From Planctomycetia bacterium (GTDB lineage: Bacteria; Planctomycetota; Planctomycetia; Gemmatales; Gemmataceae): 64,000 bases of DNA. The number at the start of each line of letters is the position of its first letter. The first letter of the stretch is position 1. Position numbers and translations under genes: made by a program. The stretch spans positions 1-64,000 of the forward strand of contig SYLG01000012.1 in the NCBI GenBank assembly GCA_005808665.1. The letters are read 5' to 3'. Shown here in pieces: positions 16,818 to 25,679 of this stretch. The notes below the pieces were generated by a model. It ran no database searches. It saw only the letters and a program-made list of their open reading frames with translations, and was not told where the DNA came from.

Positions 16818-19118
16818 ATGGCTATTAAGTTTGACAAAGAAGCCCTCCTCAAACACTATTTTTGGGTGGTTTCCTCGGTGTTTTTAATCCTCGTTCTCGT
16901 CCTTGCGGTCCTAGAGTTCCTGAATGAACCGGGATTGAAGGAAAAGGCCGAATATGAGGGTGCCCTCAAGTCGGTCAAATCCTTGACCTCGGGTTTTAAA
17001 AATGCCGATTTCCTACCGAAATGGGATGAAAGGCTAAAGGAGTACGAAAAGGACAAAAACGGGGCATGGGAAAAAGCATGGGCCCCCCAAAGCACCATCT
17101 ACGATTGGCCGGATGCCCTTCGGGAACGAGAGTCCTTTCTCAAGGCCGGTCAGCCGGTGTTTCCTACCTATCCCAACTACAATCTCTACGATGCTTCCGT
17201 TCCCAATATCATCTACCCGTCGATGGTATTCAACGATGATGAACGCCGTACCTTTAAAGACGCATGGTATGCGGAGGGATTTGATCGTGCCTGGGTGTTC
17301 ATGTCCAGTGCCTGGAAAAACCCTGAAATCATTTCCTATTCGAAAAAGTCCCAGGAAGGGAAAGCGGATGAAAATGCCCCGAAAGGGGACGAAAAGGGTA
17401 CTTTTATTACCTACGCCCGTTTCAGGCAGGATGGGGAGGGAGATGTCCTCCAGGCGAACCTGCCTTTCAAGCTGGCAGTTTCTTCCGCACCGACAGCGGG
17501 GGTGGGAGGAGCGGATGCAATGGGTGGCGGAGCCATGATTCCAGGAGGAATGGGTGGTAGTTCACCTGGCCCCGGCGGAGGGCCGAAAGGGGGCGGAGGT
17601 ATGGCTATGCCCGGTGCTGGTCCTGGTGCCACAACCACCCCTACACCCTCGGACCCTGCGGCCTTGGCCAAGGCGTCATTTTTGGCTACCATGAGGCAGT
17701 TTACCGCATGGCAGGTTACTCCCACCAAAGAAGAAATCTGGCTCTTGCAGGAGGAGTATTGGATCCGTCGCGAAATGATTACTCTCCTTCGGGAATCGGT
17801 TGCCAGTATTGCAACCTTTCACAAATCCGACAGCACGGATGTAGCTCCCGCGGGGGCGGATGGCCGGATTAAATTAACCAATGCCTTTTGGGAATTGGAC
17901 CTGATTCTTGAAAACGGTGGCCGACAAATCAGCAAGCGAAGTCGGATAAAAAACATCCACCTTCAACAAAGGCCCCAACCCTTGGCCGATCCCCGTACCG
18001 GGATCCAGGTGGAATTTGTTTTTTACCAAAATGGCTTTCGACGAACGGCTCAGGTAAAACTGGACGGGGAGGTGATTCCCTATGGCAAAAGTGCACCTTT
18101 TGCCAAGGATTTTGATGCCGGGGCCATTGATTTCAAAAAACCCTTTGATTTGGTCCAGGTATTTACTCCGGGAACCAGCCCGATCCGTATGGTGGAGGGT
18201 TTGGAACTTCCCTTCAATTCGCACCGAACCATGACTTCGAAATTGCTTGCCCGAAAAACGCTGAAAAAAGAGGGTGCCAGCAAAAGCGCTGACCCCACCG
18301 GCGCCCCGGGCGGAATGGCCATGGGGGGGGATACGGCAGGTGGTTCGGGTGGCCCGGGGGCTATGATGGGTGGCAGGGGCAAGGATGGTCCAGGGGGGGG
18401 CAAAACAGGCGATTTGACTCCTTTTAACAAGTTGGACCGATCGCGGTACATTATTTCTACCGATACCTGTCGCCATTTGCCTTTTGCCATGAAACTAACC
18501 CTGGACCAGTCAACCTTACCCACGGTGATTACGGCCTTGAGCAATTCCAAGCTCCGTGTTCAAGTCACTCAGGTCCAATACCAATACATTCCTTTCGGTG
18601 CCAGTCAATCCATTGGCGGAGGGATGGCCATGCCTGGAGCAATGGGTGGTGGTATGGCCATGCCAGGAATGCCCGGGATGCCCGGGATGCCCGGGGGAAT
18701 GGGCGGCGGAATGGCCATGCCAGGAATGCCTGGAATGCCCGGCGGTGCGGGTGGGGGAATGGCCATGCCCGGAATGGCCGGTATGCCTGGCGGAATTAGA
18801 GGTGGAATGGCTATGCCAGGAATGCCTGGAATGCCTGGCGGTGCGGGCGGTGGAATGGCCATGCCAGGCGGTGCACAAGGCGGTTCTGCGGCCATGCGGC
18901 CGGGGGGTAAAAGTGGGGACGATGCCGACACTGGTGGCGGCGGTGGCCCTGCGGGAGCAAGCGTCCCAAATGCCAATTTCAATCCCTCTGCCTTGGCAGA
19001 TGGCAATCTCATTGATGTTGCCCTTTACGGAATCGCGGTTCTTTATGAACGCTTCCCGGAAGACCCCAACAAACTGGCAGCAAATGCCCAAGCCCCTGCC
19101 ACCCCTAACACTCCCTAA
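16818..19118 (+). CDS. Single-TM protein with Gly/Met/Pro-rich repeats, second gene of the PilM operon (possible PilO-like role)
   Basis: N-terminal TM HYFWVVSSVFLILVLVLAVLEF; GGAGG-type RBS; GMPGMPGMPGGMGGGMAMPGMPGMPGGAGGGMAMPG region followed by LIDVALYGIAVLYERFPEDPN. 12 bp downstream of pilM. Confidence 0.75.
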   Translation: MAIKFDKEALLKHYFWVVSSVFLILVLVLAVLEFLNEPGLKEKAEYEGALKSVKSLTSGFKNADFLPKWDERLKEYEKDKNGAWEKAWAPQSTIYDWPDALRERESFLKAGQPVFPTYPNYNLYDASVPNIIYPSMVFNDDERRTFKDAWYAEGFDRAWVFMSSAWKNPEIISYSKKSQEGKADENAPKGDEKGTFITYARFRQDGEGDVLQANLPFKLAVSSAPTAGVGGADAMGGGAMIPGGMGGSSPGPGGGPKGGGGMAMPGAGPGATTTPTPSDPAALAKASFLATMRQFTAWQVTPTKEEIWLLQEEYWIRREMITLLRESVASIATFHKSDSTDVAPAGADGRIKLTNAFWELDLILENGGRQISKRSRIKNIHLQQRPQPLADPRTGIQVEFVFYQNGFRRTAQVKLDGEVIPYGKSAPFAKDFDAGAIDFKKPFDLVQVFTPGTSPIRMVEGLELPFNSHRTMTSKLLARKTLKKEGASKSADPTGAPGGMAMGGDTAGGSGGPGAMMGGRGKDGPGGGKTGDLTPFNKLDRSRYIISTDTCRHLPFAMKLTLDQSTLPTVITALSNSKLRVQVTQVQYQYIPFGASQSIGGGMAMPGAMGGGMAMPGMPGMPGMPGGMGGGMAMPGMPGMPGGAGGGMAMPGMAGMPGGIRGGMAMPGMPGMPGGAGGGMAMPGGAQGGSAAMRPGGKSGDDADTGGGGGPAGASVPNANFNPSALADGNLIDVALYGIAVLYERFPEDPNKLAANAQAPATPNTP

Positions 19119-19157
19119 TCGGTTTCGGAATTCAAGGACCTTACGAGGTAGCCAACC

Positions 19158-21671
19158 ATGAAATTACCCGACTTCAAAAACATCAATTGGACTTTGTTCG
19201 CCCTTGAAAAAGGACATTTCCTTGTGGCAGGGACGGGTGCCGTTGTCGGCGGCCTCCTCCTTTTTTACAGCTTGGGATCAGGCATTACCGCCCCTTCCCC
19301 TTCGGGTAATGAAGAACAGCTCAAAAAAGAGAACACACGGGTGAAAAACTCTTTTGCCGCAGCAAAACCGGATCCGACCAATTCGGGACCAACAGGAGAT
19401 TATCCCTCACTTACCAAATATGTTGGCATCGATCCTGTGGCTGACGATGCCGTCAAACCTATTGACGCTTTGGCCTATATGGCTGGGGAACCGTTGCTTA
19501 TCCCCGAGGATCCGGCAGAAATCAAACGACGGATGCCCAAAGTGCTGCAACCAATCGAAGTCAAAGTTGATTTTGCCCGGGTCCCCCTCAGAGCAGCCAC
19601 CTTCAATGAAGATTTTACCAAGGTCTATACTCTCGGTGGCAAACAAGGGCCCGGAGCAATAGGCGCCGGTCCAGGGGGCCCAGGTGGTCCCGCGGGCGGG
19701 CGCGGTGGTATGGCCGCCGGTGGCATGGGTGGAATGGGAATGGGCGGAATGGGGGGAATGGGCATGGGTGGCGGGATGGCAGGCGGCATGGGTGGCAGAG
19801 CGGGCGGAATGGGAATGGGCGGTGGCATGGTTGCCAACTATTCCCCAACCATTAGCCGAGTGCTCAAGGAAAAATACGAATCTGACCCTCGCCCGCCTGT
19901 ACCGCTTGCTCCTGTAAATGTGGACGATTTGGGAAAAAGCGGTGGGAAACCTGCCGACCAGGCGGTCCCCTTGCGGATGGCCGTCATTGCCGCTTCTTTT
20001 CCTTACAAAAAACAGCTCCAGGAGTTTCGCCAAAAACTCAAACTGCCCAATATACAAACGGTCCTTTCCGAACCTTCCTTTCATGTGGACCCACGAACCA
20101 AATTCCCCTTGCCTTCTTTTCGTTTCCTCAAAGTGGATTTGCAAAGGCGCACACAACTACCGAATGATTCTTTTTCACCATGGGAAGAAATCAAGCTCGA
20201 AGAGTCTTTTCGAAATTATGTCAATTTGGCCCTTGGCCGGGCCGAGGTGGAAGATGAGCTGATGGGTTTGGTTTCGTTTCCTGGTTTGGTTATGCCAAAA
20301 CTCCTTACTTTTTACTCCCAGGCAGATACTCAAGACGGATTGGCAAATAATCCGCCTTCTGGGCGGCCCGGAACCGCTCAACCGGGTGGCGTTGCCCCAG
20401 TTAAACCCAAAGGTCAGGACATGGCCAATCAACCCAAACTTTACCCTGAACCGGAAAAAGGCTTACCCAAACTCGCCGCAATGCTTAAAGAAGTTCAGGA
20501 TAAAAAGATGCAGGCGGCGATTTCCCAAACCAAACCCAAATTTTCGACCTCAAATTCCTTCGACATTTTTTCAGGGGGAACGACCCCACCTCCCGTAAGC
20601 GGACTCCAAGGGGGGGGAATGATGGGTGCCGGAATGATGGGGGGGTCCCCAACCAGTATGCCCGGTGGTGGAATGTTGGGGGGTGCACCCGGGGGAATGC
20701 TGGGGGGTGCCCTAGGTGGTGCGCCCGGGGGTATGCTGGGTGGAGCCCTTGGCGGAGTGGCAGGAGGGCAGGATGGCAATGTCGGTGGTTCGGGTGGCAT
20801 GCCCTTTAATCCTTCCGGTCAACCTGTTTCCACGGCCCTCACCCAAGCGGACCTTTATGCGGCCGACCTGGCTTTGGTTCGGGTTTACGACCCAACCGTC
20901 AAACCTGGGGAAACCTACCAATACAGGCTTAAAGTGGTGATGTTAAACCCCAATTATCGTCGGCAGGATGTTGCTTCCACCGGGTTTTCCAAGGAAGCTG
21001 AAATCATTTCCGAGGAATGGTTTGAAATCCCTGGTTCCTATTCCACTCCCTCGGACCTGAACTGTTTTGTAACCGAAGCAAAAACCTCATCGGACCAAAC
21101 CCGGGTAAACTTGGAGGTCTACAAATGGACTACTGCAGTAAAACGGGGCAATGTACCAATCAACCTTGGAGATTGGCTCAAAACGGTTCTTAATGTTGGC
21201 AAAGGCGAGTTTGTTGGCCGAACCTCACGCATTGAACTCGTTCCCTATTGGCGTGCCGATGTCGATGGATACTCCTTTGTGCCCATTACAATTCCCCCTC
21301 AGCCCAACGCCAAACGCGGTATCGATGTGGAATTCAAGCCCGATATTGGGGATAAGGGCGATTTCTTCCTGGTGGATTTTGAAGGTCCCAACTATCGCTA
21401 CGACAAGCTGACCCTAAAGGAGGGTGATGTTGTTGGTCGAACCGGGATAACCGAAAACGATCGCTCGGTGGAAATTTTCCTGATGGGTTCCAACGGGAAA
21501 CTTTTAATGCGAAGTAGCATCAACGATGAGGGTGACCCTGACCGGAAGCGCATGGAGGGCTTGGTGGAAAGCCACCGGACAGCCGCCAGGGACTCCATCA
21601 AATCCGGGAAAGGTAGTGGCACCCCCGCAGGGGGTGCCAGTGGTGGTGATGGAGCTGGAACAGGCAGTTAA
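19158..21671 (+). CDS. Single-TM protein with two Gly/Met-rich insertions, third gene of the PilM operon
   Basis: N-terminal ALEKGHFLVAGTGAVVGGLLLFYSLG; inserts GMGGMGMGGMGGMGMGGGMAGGMGG and GGGMMGAGMMGGSPTSMPGGGMLGGAPGG; conserved-looking C-terminal VRVYDPTVKPGETYQYRLKVVMLNPNY. Confidence 0.75.
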   Translation: MKLPDFKNINWTLFALEKGHFLVAGTGAVVGGLLLFYSLGSGITAPSPSGNEEQLKKENTRVKNSFAAAKPDPTNSGPTGDYPSLTKYVGIDPVADDAVKPIDALAYMAGEPLLIPEDPAEIKRRMPKVLQPIEVKVDFARVPLRAATFNEDFTKVYTLGGKQGPGAIGAGPGGPGGPAGGRGGMAAGGMGGMGMGGMGGMGMGGGMAGGMGGRAGGMGMGGGMVANYSPTISRVLKEKYESDPRPPVPLAPVNVDDLGKSGGKPADQAVPLRMAVIAASFPYKKQLQEFRQKLKLPNIQTVLSEPSFHVDPRTKFPLPSFRFLKVDLQRRTQLPNDSFSPWEEIKLEESFRNYVNLALGRAEVEDELMGLVSFPGLVMPKLLTFYSQADTQDGLANNPPSGRPGTAQPGGVAPVKPKGQDMANQPKLYPEPEKGLPKLAAMLKEVQDKKMQAAISQTKPKFSTSNSFDIFSGGTTPPPVSGLQGGGMMGAGMMGGSPTSMPGGGMLGGAPGGMLGGALGGAPGGMLGGALGGVAGGQDGNVGGSGGMPFNPSGQPVSTALTQADLYAADLALVRVYDPTVKPGETYQYRLKVVMLNPNYRRQDVASTGFSKEAEIISEEWFEIPGSYSTPSDLNCFVTEAKTSSDQTRVNLEVYKWTTAVKRGNVPINLGDWLKTVLNVGKGEFVGRTSRIELVPYWRADVDGYSFVPITIPPQPNAKRGIDVEFKPDIGDKGDFFLVDFEGPNYRYDKLTLKEGDVVGRTGITENDRSVEIFLMGSNGKLLMRSSINDEGDPDRKRMEGLVESHRTAARDSIKSGKGSGTPAGGASGGDGAGTGS

Positions 21672-21700
21672 TTCCAAAATTGTCCCAGGTTATTTTCCTT

Positions 21701-21734
21701 TCCCGTGCCGGGTTCTGGGCACGGGATTTTTTTT
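21701..21734 (+). terminator. Intrinsic terminator after the PilM operon
   Basis: Perfect 9-bp stem TCCCGTGCC (21701-21709) / GGCACGGGA (21718-21726), 8-nt loop, then T8. Confidence 0.85.
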
Positions 21735-21925
21735 GACCCACCCCTTCTTTCAACGGAGGGATCATTCCGGTTGTAATGGCCAGGGTGGGAGATTTGGGCC
21801 AATTCCCTTTTTATTTGTTTTTTTCCTTAAAGGTTTGACCGTACCATGGATAACCGGCCAAGGATGGATTCGGCCGTTTTTATGGTATTGCCAGGGAAGG
21901 TGGGCGCCTTGTTTGGTGTTCCCTT

Positions 21926-23098
21926 ATGGTCAAGAATCAAGAAGAAAACGCTTTCAATCCTTTTGGAAAAAAGAGGATCGTTTCCTGGCATAAACCCGCC
22001 TTTGGCGGTTTAATGCTGGTTGCCTGTTTTGCCGGAGGGTTTGTCGCCAACGGAATCCAACAGGTTCCCTCCCTTTTTGCCGATGTGCCCGCCGAAAACA
22101 GTCTGCTTCGCCTGGGAGAGCGATTTGAAAGTGTTTCGCGAAGAGTATCGCCCTCGGTTGTTTCGGTGGAAGCCTCGAAACCAACCAATGCGAATCGAAG
22201 GGGAACCCTGGAGGAGTCCGGGTCCGGGGTTATCATTCGGATTCCCGGGCAAACCGGCCTATTTGCCCTTACCAACAACCATGTCGTGGCGGAAGTTACT
22301 GCGGAACAAATCACCATAAACCTTTCCGATGGCCGCATTATCCGCCCCAGCCGGGTCTGGACCGACCCAGAATCCGATATTGCCCTTTTGAAACTCGAGG
22401 GTGACGAACGGATGCTGATCCCTGCCACCTTGGGGGACAGTGATGCCGTCCGGGTTGGACAATGGGTCCTGGCATTTGGCAGTCCTTTCGGCCTCAATCA
22501 ATCGGTTACCCATGGTATCATTTCTGCCAAGGAGCGTGGCCAGGTCAGTTTGGGAAGCACGATCCGGATCAAGGAGTTTTTGCAGACCGACGCTGCCATC
22601 AATCCGGGATCCTCCGGGGGACCACTCCTCAATTTGGAGGGCGAGGTAATTGGGATCAATACCGCCATCGCTTCCACCTCAGGCAACAACACGGGTGTCA
22701 GTTTTAGCATTCCAATCAATCTGGTAAGGAAAGTAACCAATGAATTGCTCACCCGCGGTTCTGTGGCGAGAGGTTATTTGGGTTTTCAGGTGGCCACAAC
22801 TTTTGAAGCAAGCGAAGCTCTCAAATTGGGTTTGGATCGGGTAAAAGGAGCTTTGGTGGAATCGGTTTTCCCGGAAACTCCTGCCGCAGGGGCAGGACTG
22901 ATTGCGGGGGATGTTCTCCTTCGCATTGACGGTAGTTCGATTAAAAACGAAAACCACTGCATTAACCTGATTGCCAACCTTCGGCCCGGGCAAAAAGTCC
23001 GGCTGGAAGTTTGGCGAAATAAACAAGCCTATGCGGTAGAGGCAACGGTCGGCGATTGGACCCAGGCATCCTCCCGGCTCAAAAGGACCCAAGGTTAG
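21926..23098 (+). CDS. HtrA/DegP-type trypsin-like serine protease with PDZ domain
   Basis: Catalytic motifs TNNHVV (His), DPESDIALLKL (Asp), NPGSSGGPLLN (Ser); PDZ RGYLGFQVATTFEASEALKLGL...GALVESVFPETPAAGAGLIAGDVLLRIDG. Confidence 0.93.
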   Translation: MVKNQEENAFNPFGKKRIVSWHKPAFGGLMLVACFAGGFVANGIQQVPSLFADVPAENSLLRLGERFESVSRRVSPSVVSVEASKPTNANRRGTLEESGSGVIIRIPGQTGLFALTNNHVVAEVTAEQITINLSDGRIIRPSRVWTDPESDIALLKLEGDERMLIPATLGDSDAVRVGQWVLAFGSPFGLNQSVTHGIISAKERGQVSLGSTIRIKEFLQTDAAINPGSSGGPLLNLEGEVIGINTAIASTSGNNTGVSFSIPINLVRKVTNELLTRGSVARGYLGFQVATTFEASEALKLGLDRVKGALVESVFPETPAAGAGLIAGDVLLRIDGSSIKNENHCINLIANLRPGQKVRLEVWRNKQAYAVEATVGDWTQASSRLKRTQG

Positions 23099-23244
23099 GT
23101 GAAACGGTCGCTGACGCCTAACATTGGACATGCTGAAAGCCAATAAGACTTCCAGGCTTGGCAGGGAAACCAACCGATGGTAGCCTTCTGATTATTCCCA
23201 TCAAAAAACAGGTAATCCATCGGAATCGAAGGGGATGGAAAGAA

Positions 23245-23274
23245 AACAACCTCCGGTGATTGACGGAGGTTGTT
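23245..23274. terminator. Hairpin between convergent genes, probable terminator
   Basis: 11-bp perfect stem AACAACCTCCG / CGGAGGTTGTT, 8-nt loop; followed on the minus strand by TTTTCTTT. Confidence 0.65.
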
Positions 23275-23306
23275 GGCGTTTTCGACCGATTTATTTTTCG
23301 ATCGGT

Positions 23307-25379
23307 TTATTTTCCTGCCGGGAAAGCCCGGGGCACTCCAGGTCGTGGCATCGACGGCGGCGTTGGCAAGGTAGTTCCCGTTTGGTGGAGGGCCGTTTCT
23401 GCCTCGGCACGAATGCGGGCATCGCCATCTTCCTTGAGGGTTCGTAGTGCTCCAAGGATTTGGGGATTGTGCCCCAACTTTAATGCCAGGGTACGGATGG
23501 CGCAAAGACGGACAGTTACCGCCGGATCCCTGAACGCTGCTGTCAACAAAGCGGATGCGGCTTCGTTTTGTTGACGAAGGTCGGTTTCCGCGATTGTTTC
23601 TATGGCCAACTCGCGTTCCGAGGGGAGCAAGGATTCGCGCAGTTGGCGAATCGGTAGATCAAGATTGACACGGGTGGATGTTGCTGCTGTCGTTACCAAA
23701 GAAGCGGAGGCCAACGGTGCCGACAAGGATGGAATGGAAACCACCTGGGGAGTTTCGGTGAAGGCGTTGGACACCCCATCATCATCAACCTTGGTTTTTT
23801 TCTTTCCCAAGTTCAGGGCAGCCGGGGCATTCCCAGGGAGGGATTGTAACGGAGTGGCTTGGTGGGGCATTCCCAATGGGTTGACGGGAAGATAGGGATT
23901 CATGCCGGGTAAAGGCAGGTTCACTTGGGCAACCGGAACAGGGCCGGGAACCGAGGGGGGGCTGAAGGCATTTTGCTTTACGGGCAAAGCTCCAAAGTCC
24001 GCAGGGATCGGTCTGGTAGTGCTGGTTGCTGTGAAAGCATTCGCTGCACCTGGCGAGACTCCCCGATCGGGAGAAGCCACAAAGGGATTGGATTCTGGCC
24101 CGGGGAGGTTTGGTGCATAGGGAGGCTTGGGAAGATCCTGAAAGGTCGGTGGGTTGGCTGGTTGGCCTCCCAACATGATGGGGAATCCTTCTCCTACTCC
24201 AAATTGACCTGCTATTCCCGCCGCTTCCATACTTCGACCGCCAGGTTGGCGTTCGCGGGTCGACCTCCGGTCTTTATTTGTGCCTTCCGCAGCATGGTTT
24301 GTGCTGGAATCGCCAAGTCCCAAGTTCTTGCGAAGTTTGTCCAACAAGGATGTCCCAGCTTCGGCTTTTTCATGGGTAGGTTTTTGGAATTCCATAGGGC
24401 TTTTCAGCGGGTCCGCTTCGGCAACACGGGAATGGGGAAGGCCTGTGGCATCAGCCTTGGCACCTTTGGTACCCGCATCAGCAGCTTTTCCTTTGGTCCC
24501 AGCGTCAGCAGCCTTGCCTTTGGTCCCAGCGTCAGCAGCCTTGCCTTTGGTGCCAGCGTCAGCAGCCTTGCCTTTGGTGCCAGCGTCAGCAGCCTTGCCT
24601 TTGGTCCCAGCGTCAGCAGCCTTGCCTTTGGTCCCAGCGTCAGCAGCCTTTGTGGAAGAGCAATGTTTACCCAATTTTAATCCTGCAAGGGATCCTTTTA
24701 GTCGATCAAGAAAACTTGGAGAACACTCGTCCGCAGCCTTGCCTTTGGTTCCAGCATCCGCCGCCTTGCCTTTGGTTCCAGCGTCTGCTGCTTTGCCTTT
24801 GACCTGGCTACCTTTCTCGGTATTACTTTCCACAACCGCACTGGAACCAATCGCAACAACGGCGGGTTGGACATTAACAGGTGCCAGGATGGGTGCCGGC
24901 GCTAGTCCGGGAAGGCTTAATTCACGAGGGACGGAGGCGGGAAGGGGAGAGAGTCCTTCCCGAATTGAAATACTGGGAAGGGGAGTTTCATTCGATTTTA
25001 TATTCGCCAGGGCAAGGGTTTCGGCCGGCCTATCGTCCTGGACCACCAATGAGGCGATCGAGCTTGGCGGTTTGCCTTCACTTGACCAATGATAGAATTT
25101 GGTAGGAGAAACGCTACCGTCAGGCTTTCTGGGGGCCTGTACCACGGTAATGCGATGTCCATCGTCGACTGCACTTACCAGGTAGACCCGACTTCCGTCG
25201 GGGAGGGTGCCTGTTTGAATAATGCGACACCGACGGGGAGTTTTCCCTTGTTCGGTAATTGTCATTAATCGTTCGCGTACGGCCACTCCGGTAGACCGCT
25301 CGGAAGGGCCTTGAGCCAAAACGGTAGTGCCGCCGGAAAGTGATAAAACGAGGGGACCTAACCACCATGAACGGACCAT
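23307..25379 (-). CDS. Exported protein with Lys/Ala/Asp repeats and a C-terminal HEAT-like domain
   Basis: Signal-peptide-like MVRSWWLGPLVLSLSGGTTVLAQG; (KAADAGTKG)n tandem repeat; C-terminal IRQLRESLLPSERELAIETIAETDLRQQNEAASALLTAAFRDPAVTVRLCAIRTLALKLG resembles HEAT repeats. Confidence 0.8.
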   Translation of the reverse strand: MVRSWWLGPLVLSLSGGTTVLAQGPSERSTGVAVRERLMTITEQGKTPRRCRIIQTGTLPDGSRVYLVSAVDDGHRITVVQAPRKPDGSVSPTKFYHWSSEGKPPSSIASLVVQDDRPAETLALANIKSNETPLPSISIREGLSPLPASVPRELSLPGLAPAPILAPVNVQPAVVAIGSSAVVESNTEKGSQVKGKAADAGTKGKAADAGTKGKAADECSPSFLDRLKGSLAGLKLGKHCSSTKAADAGTKGKAADAGTKGKAADAGTKGKAADAGTKGKAADAGTKGKAADAGTKGKAADAGTKGAKADATGLPHSRVAEADPLKSPMEFQKPTHEKAEAGTSLLDKLRKNLGLGDSSTNHAAEGTNKDRRSTRERQPGGRSMEAAGIAGQFGVGEGFPIMLGGQPANPPTFQDLPKPPYAPNLPGPESNPFVASPDRGVSPGAANAFTATSTTRPIPADFGALPVKQNAFSPPSVPGPVPVAQVNLPLPGMNPYLPVNPLGMPHQATPLQSLPGNAPAALNLGKKKTKVDDDGVSNAFTETPQVVSIPSLSAPLASASLVTTAATSTRVNLDLPIRQLRESLLPSERELAIETIAETDLRQQNEAASALLTAAFRDPAVTVRLCAIRTLALKLGHNPQILGALRTLKEDGDARIRAEAETALHQTGTTLPTPPSMPRPGVPRAFPAGK
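24462..24650. repeat. 27-bp coding tandem repeat, 7 copies (KAADAGTKG on minus strand)
   Basis: Plus-strand unit 'gcctttggtcccagcgtcagcagcctt' repeated with few third-position differences. Confidence 0.93.
24731..24800. repeat. Second short block (about 3 copies) of the same 27-bp repeat
   Basis: gcagccttgcctttggttccagcatccgccgccttgcctttggttccagcgtctgctgctttgcctttg; more diverged than the main block. Confidence 0.85.
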
Positions 25380-25679
25380 GTTCGCCACTCCTTGTGGGGA
25401 ATGCGCTTCTTGAAATGCCCCGGTCTGCGGGTCACGGCCCCCGGGTCAGAGGGGTTGGTTTGGCAAATCAAATGCACACCTTTAAGGGATGTATCGTCCT
25501 TGCCAGGCTTAACCTTCAGTCCGAATATGCAGGTTGTAAGGAGATTGCCGAAAAATCCCCTTTTGGGCATTATTTGCTCCCTTCTGAATTCCAGCACAAG
25601 TTCCCGCAATTGTCCCAAGATGTGTTGGACGGATTTAGATGTCGATGATTGGATTTCCAAACCGGATTAGGCACCCCCT

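Noticed and set aside
18516-19091. Long minus ORFs with HSRHSWHGHS and GIPGIPGMAIPP repeats opposite the second PilM-operon gene (also 15902..16279, 19407..20156, 19625..19837)
   Set aside because: Antisense frames of GC-rich Gly/Met codon repeats; the plus-strand genes have RBSs, TM segments and operon spacing.
24462-24800. Possible CRISPR array (regular 27-bp repeats)
   Set aside because: Repeats are directly contiguous with no unique spacers and remain in frame inside a protein; no cas genes nearby.
24280-25092. 270-aa plus-strand ORF with LVPASAALP repeats
   Set aside because: It is the antisense reading of the (KAADAGTKG)n minisatellite in the minus-strand gene; the minus product has a signal peptide and HEAT-like domain.
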